Source: Candidatus Neomicrothrix sp. UBA672
GTDB taxonomy: Bacteria > Actinomycetota > Acidimicrobiia > Acidimicrobiales > MedAcidi-G1
Assembly: GCA_002299135.1 (NCBI GenBank)
Contig: DBNM01000137.1
Coordinates: 2,936-9,769 of the forward strand
Direction of reading: 5' to 3'
DNA: 6,834 nucleotides
A program made the position numbers and the translations under genes. The notes beneath the pieces were generated by a model. That model ran no database searches. It was not told where the DNA came from and saw nothing but the letters and a program-made list of their open reading frames with translations. Every line of letters starts with the position of its first letter. Within the stretch, counting starts at the first letter, position 1. Below are positions 5,324-6,834 of the stretch, one piece after another.

Positions 5324-6834
5324 CATGACTTAAGAAGATAGTCTGCCTCAGATTCACCTAGAAAAAGAGTCACTTCTTCAGCTAGTTCTTTGATGGAGGC
5401 AAGATCTCGTTCCATGAGAATCTCAGAGGCTTCCATTCTTGCGATTTCAACCCATTCTTTGTCTCGGCGAAGCGAAGCCAAACGCAAGTCATTTCGACCT
5501 TTCTGCCTTTCCCCCATCACGGTTCCTTCACCTCTTAGCTCAAGATCCACTTCAGCAAGTTCGAAGCCGTCGGTAGTGCGGACCATCGCTTTTATTCTCT
5601 CTTCCGCTTCTTTTGTCGTTGCGCCACCTACCAGGAGGCATTGACTTGGGTGCTCACCTCTCCCCACTCGCCCGCGGAGTTGATGAAGTTGAGCTATCCC
5701 GAAGCGGGCGGCATCCAAAATGACCACAATGGAGGCGTTCGGCACATCAACACCCACCTCTATTACAGTGGTCGCCACCAACACATCGATTTTTCCTGCC
5801 CTGAAAGAACTCATCGTTTCTTCTTTTTTATCTTTGTCCAGTCGTCCGTGTAGCAATCCCAGTTCTAAACCTTTTAAAGGACCGTCGCTTAAATCTTTGT
5901 AAACCTCTTCAGCTGAATGGACTTCCAACTTTTCAGAATCTTCTATCAGTGGGCAAACGACATACGCTTGTCTACCGCTTTCTACCTCTTGTTTTACAGT
6001 CTCCCAAACATTTGCATCGTCGGCTTCCCACCTTGTGACTATTGGTATGCGACCTGGAGGTAATTCATCTAGAACTGACACATCGAGGTCTCCATAAACA
6101 GTCATTGCTGCAGTTCGCGGTATTGGAGTCGCAGTCATTACTAAAATGTCGGGAACTCTTCCATCGACGTTTTTTTCTTTTAAAGTTGCGCGCTGTTCAA
6201 CCCCGAACCTGTGTTGTTCATCTATCACTACAGCCCCTAACGAATTAAAAGAAACGCTTTCTTGTATAAGGGAGTGTGTTCCGATAATGAAGTCGACTGT
6301 CCCGTCTTCAAGCCCACGATTTATTCTCTTTCGGTCAACGGTAGATGTTCGATTTGTTAAAAGATCAACTTGTAACGGTCTATCTCCGAGAAGTGTGCTT
6401 GAGTCCTCAACAATTAGGTCGCCTAAAAATTTTGAAATACCTAAATAATGTTGCTCCGCGAGTACTTCTGTTGGAGCCATTAAGGCACCTTGATGGCCTC
6501 CCTCCACAGCTTTTAGAAGTGTAAAAACAGCGACGATCGTTTTCCCTGAACCCACGTCTCCCTGGAGTAATCGATGCATTGGTATTTCTTTTTTTAAGTC
6601 TTCACGAATTTCGTTCATCACTCGTTTTTGAGATTCGGTTAGCTGGAAAGAAAGTTTTTTAAAAAAAGACTCCACCAAATTTTCTTCGCTCGAGTGATTA
6701 ATTCCAATTGAAGTTTTTTCAATTATTTTTTTACGTTGCAACAGCTCAAGTTGAATTCTAAAAAGCTCATCGAATACAAGCCTTCTTCTTGCCTCGGCCA
6801 CCTCGCTCATTGAATCAGGTCGATGGATCCCCTT
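5323..6834 (-). CDS. recG: ATP-dependent DNA helicase RecG (5' end cut by window edge)
   Basis: RecG remodels stalled replication forks and branched DNA in repair and recombination. The 504 visible residues are the helicase core and C-terminus; about 200 N-terminal residues, including most of the DNA-binding wedge domain, lie outside the window. The reading frame is open to the edge and begins KGIHRPDS, which leads into the typical ARRRLVFDELF, so the ATG at 6810 is internal. Motifs in order (visible numbering): Walker A GDVGSGKT 92-99, DEQH box 205-208 in VVIDEQHRFG, TATPIPRT 234-241, then VATTVIEVGVDVPNAS and the arginine-finger block QLRGRVGRGEHPS. The C-terminal RecG segment with FELAEVDLELRGEG follows. 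No frameshift is seen. Its stop is followed 13 bases on by the GNAT start. Confidence 0.97.
   Translation of the reverse strand, partial: KGIHRPDSMSEVAEARRRLVFDELFRIQLELLQRKKIIEKTSIGINHSSEENLVESFFKKLSFQLTESQKRVMNEIREDLKKEIPMHRLLQGDVGSGKTIVAVFTLLKAVEGGHQGALMAPTEVLAEQHYLGISKFLGDLIVEDSSTLLGDRPLQVDLLTNRTSTVDRKRINRGLEDGTVDFIIGTHSLIQESVSFNSLGAVVIDEQHRFGVEQRATLKEKNVDGRVPDILVMTATPIPRTAAMTVYGDLDVSVLDELPPGRIPIVTRWEADDANVWETVKQEVESGRQAYVVCPLIEDSEKLEVHSAEEVYKDLSDGPLKGLELGLLHGRLDKDKKEETMSSFRAGKIDVLVATTVIEVGVDVPNASIVVILDAARFGIAQLHQLRGRVGRGEHPSQCLLVGGATTKEAEERIKAMVRTTDGFELAEVDLELRGEGTVMGERQKGRNDLRLASLRRDKEWVEIARMEASEILMERDLASIKELAEEVTLFLGESEADYLLKS

Noticed and set aside
5641..6448. Several plus-strand open frames of 60-100 residues
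   Set aside because: They lie opposite the conserved helicase motifs of recG; none shows a domain or a start signal.
6808..6810. ATG at 6810 as the recG start
   Set aside because: The frame stays open to the window edge, and the preceding residues KGIHRPDS belong to the conserved RecG sequence, so the codon is internal.
1..6834. Mobile element, CRISPR array, tRNA or phage-derived system
   Set aside because: No direct repeats, transposase-like frames, clover-leaf sequences or spacer arrays were seen. The window is densely filled by conserved core genes in a known order.

Overview
This window is a single co-directional run of ten genes, all read on the minus strand, so transcription goes from high to low coordinates. 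In transcription order they are recG (5' end outside the window), a GNAT acetyltransferase, rsmD, coaD, a SepIVA/DivIVA-like coiled-coil protein, a DUF177 protein, rpmF, plsX, acpP and rnc (its last few codons outside the window). The two ends of the window are therefore the cut ends of genes.

The organism is probably an actinobacterium, and Acidimicrobiia is my best guess. The order recG-rsmD-coaD-(DivIVA-like)-DUF177-rpmF-...-rnc is typical of Actinomycetota. The coiled-coil protein resembles mycobacterial SepIVA as I remember it, and the long acidic acyl carrier protein is of an actinobacterial type. Base composition by eye is low to moderate in GC, unlike Streptomyces or Mycobacterium; low-GC Acidimicrobiia are known, for example from marine plankton. 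The insertion of plsX and acpP between rpmF and rnc recalls the plsX-acpP-rnc linkage of Bacillus and the yceD-rpmF-plsX linkage of E. coli. The class assignment is inference and was not tested by a search.

Layout: 5323-6834 recG; 4701-5309 a puromycin-acetyltransferase-like GNAT; 4126-4653 rsmD; 3590-4063 coaD; 2979-3587 SepIVA-like; 2440-2979 DUF177; 2145-2324 rpmF; 1111-2085 plsX; 715-1005 acpP; 1-749 rnc. Most junctions are tight: 2 bases between coaD and the SepIVA-like gene, a 1-base TAGTG overlap into DUF177, and a 35-base overlap of acpP with rnc. The longest spacers are about 115 bases (before rpmF) and 105 bases (before acpP). Both hold small hairpins, and the second also holds a candidate promoter. 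I saw no intrinsic terminator. No stretch of 300 bases lacks a gene.

The genes cover DNA repair (recG), ribosome and rRNA work (rsmD, DUF177, rpmF, rnc), cofactor and lipid supply (coaD, acpP, plsX) and cell envelope growth (SepIVA-like). CoaD makes the precursor of CoA, CoA donates the phosphopantetheine arm of ACP, and PlsX uses acyl-ACP to start phospholipid synthesis. Four of the nine visible starts are not ATG (three TTG, one GTG). I found no sign of an undescribed mobile, defence or RNA system. The points most worth a second look are the SepIVA-like protein, the PAC-like GNAT, an altered phosphate-binding motif in CoaD and a partial CIRCE-like element before acpP.
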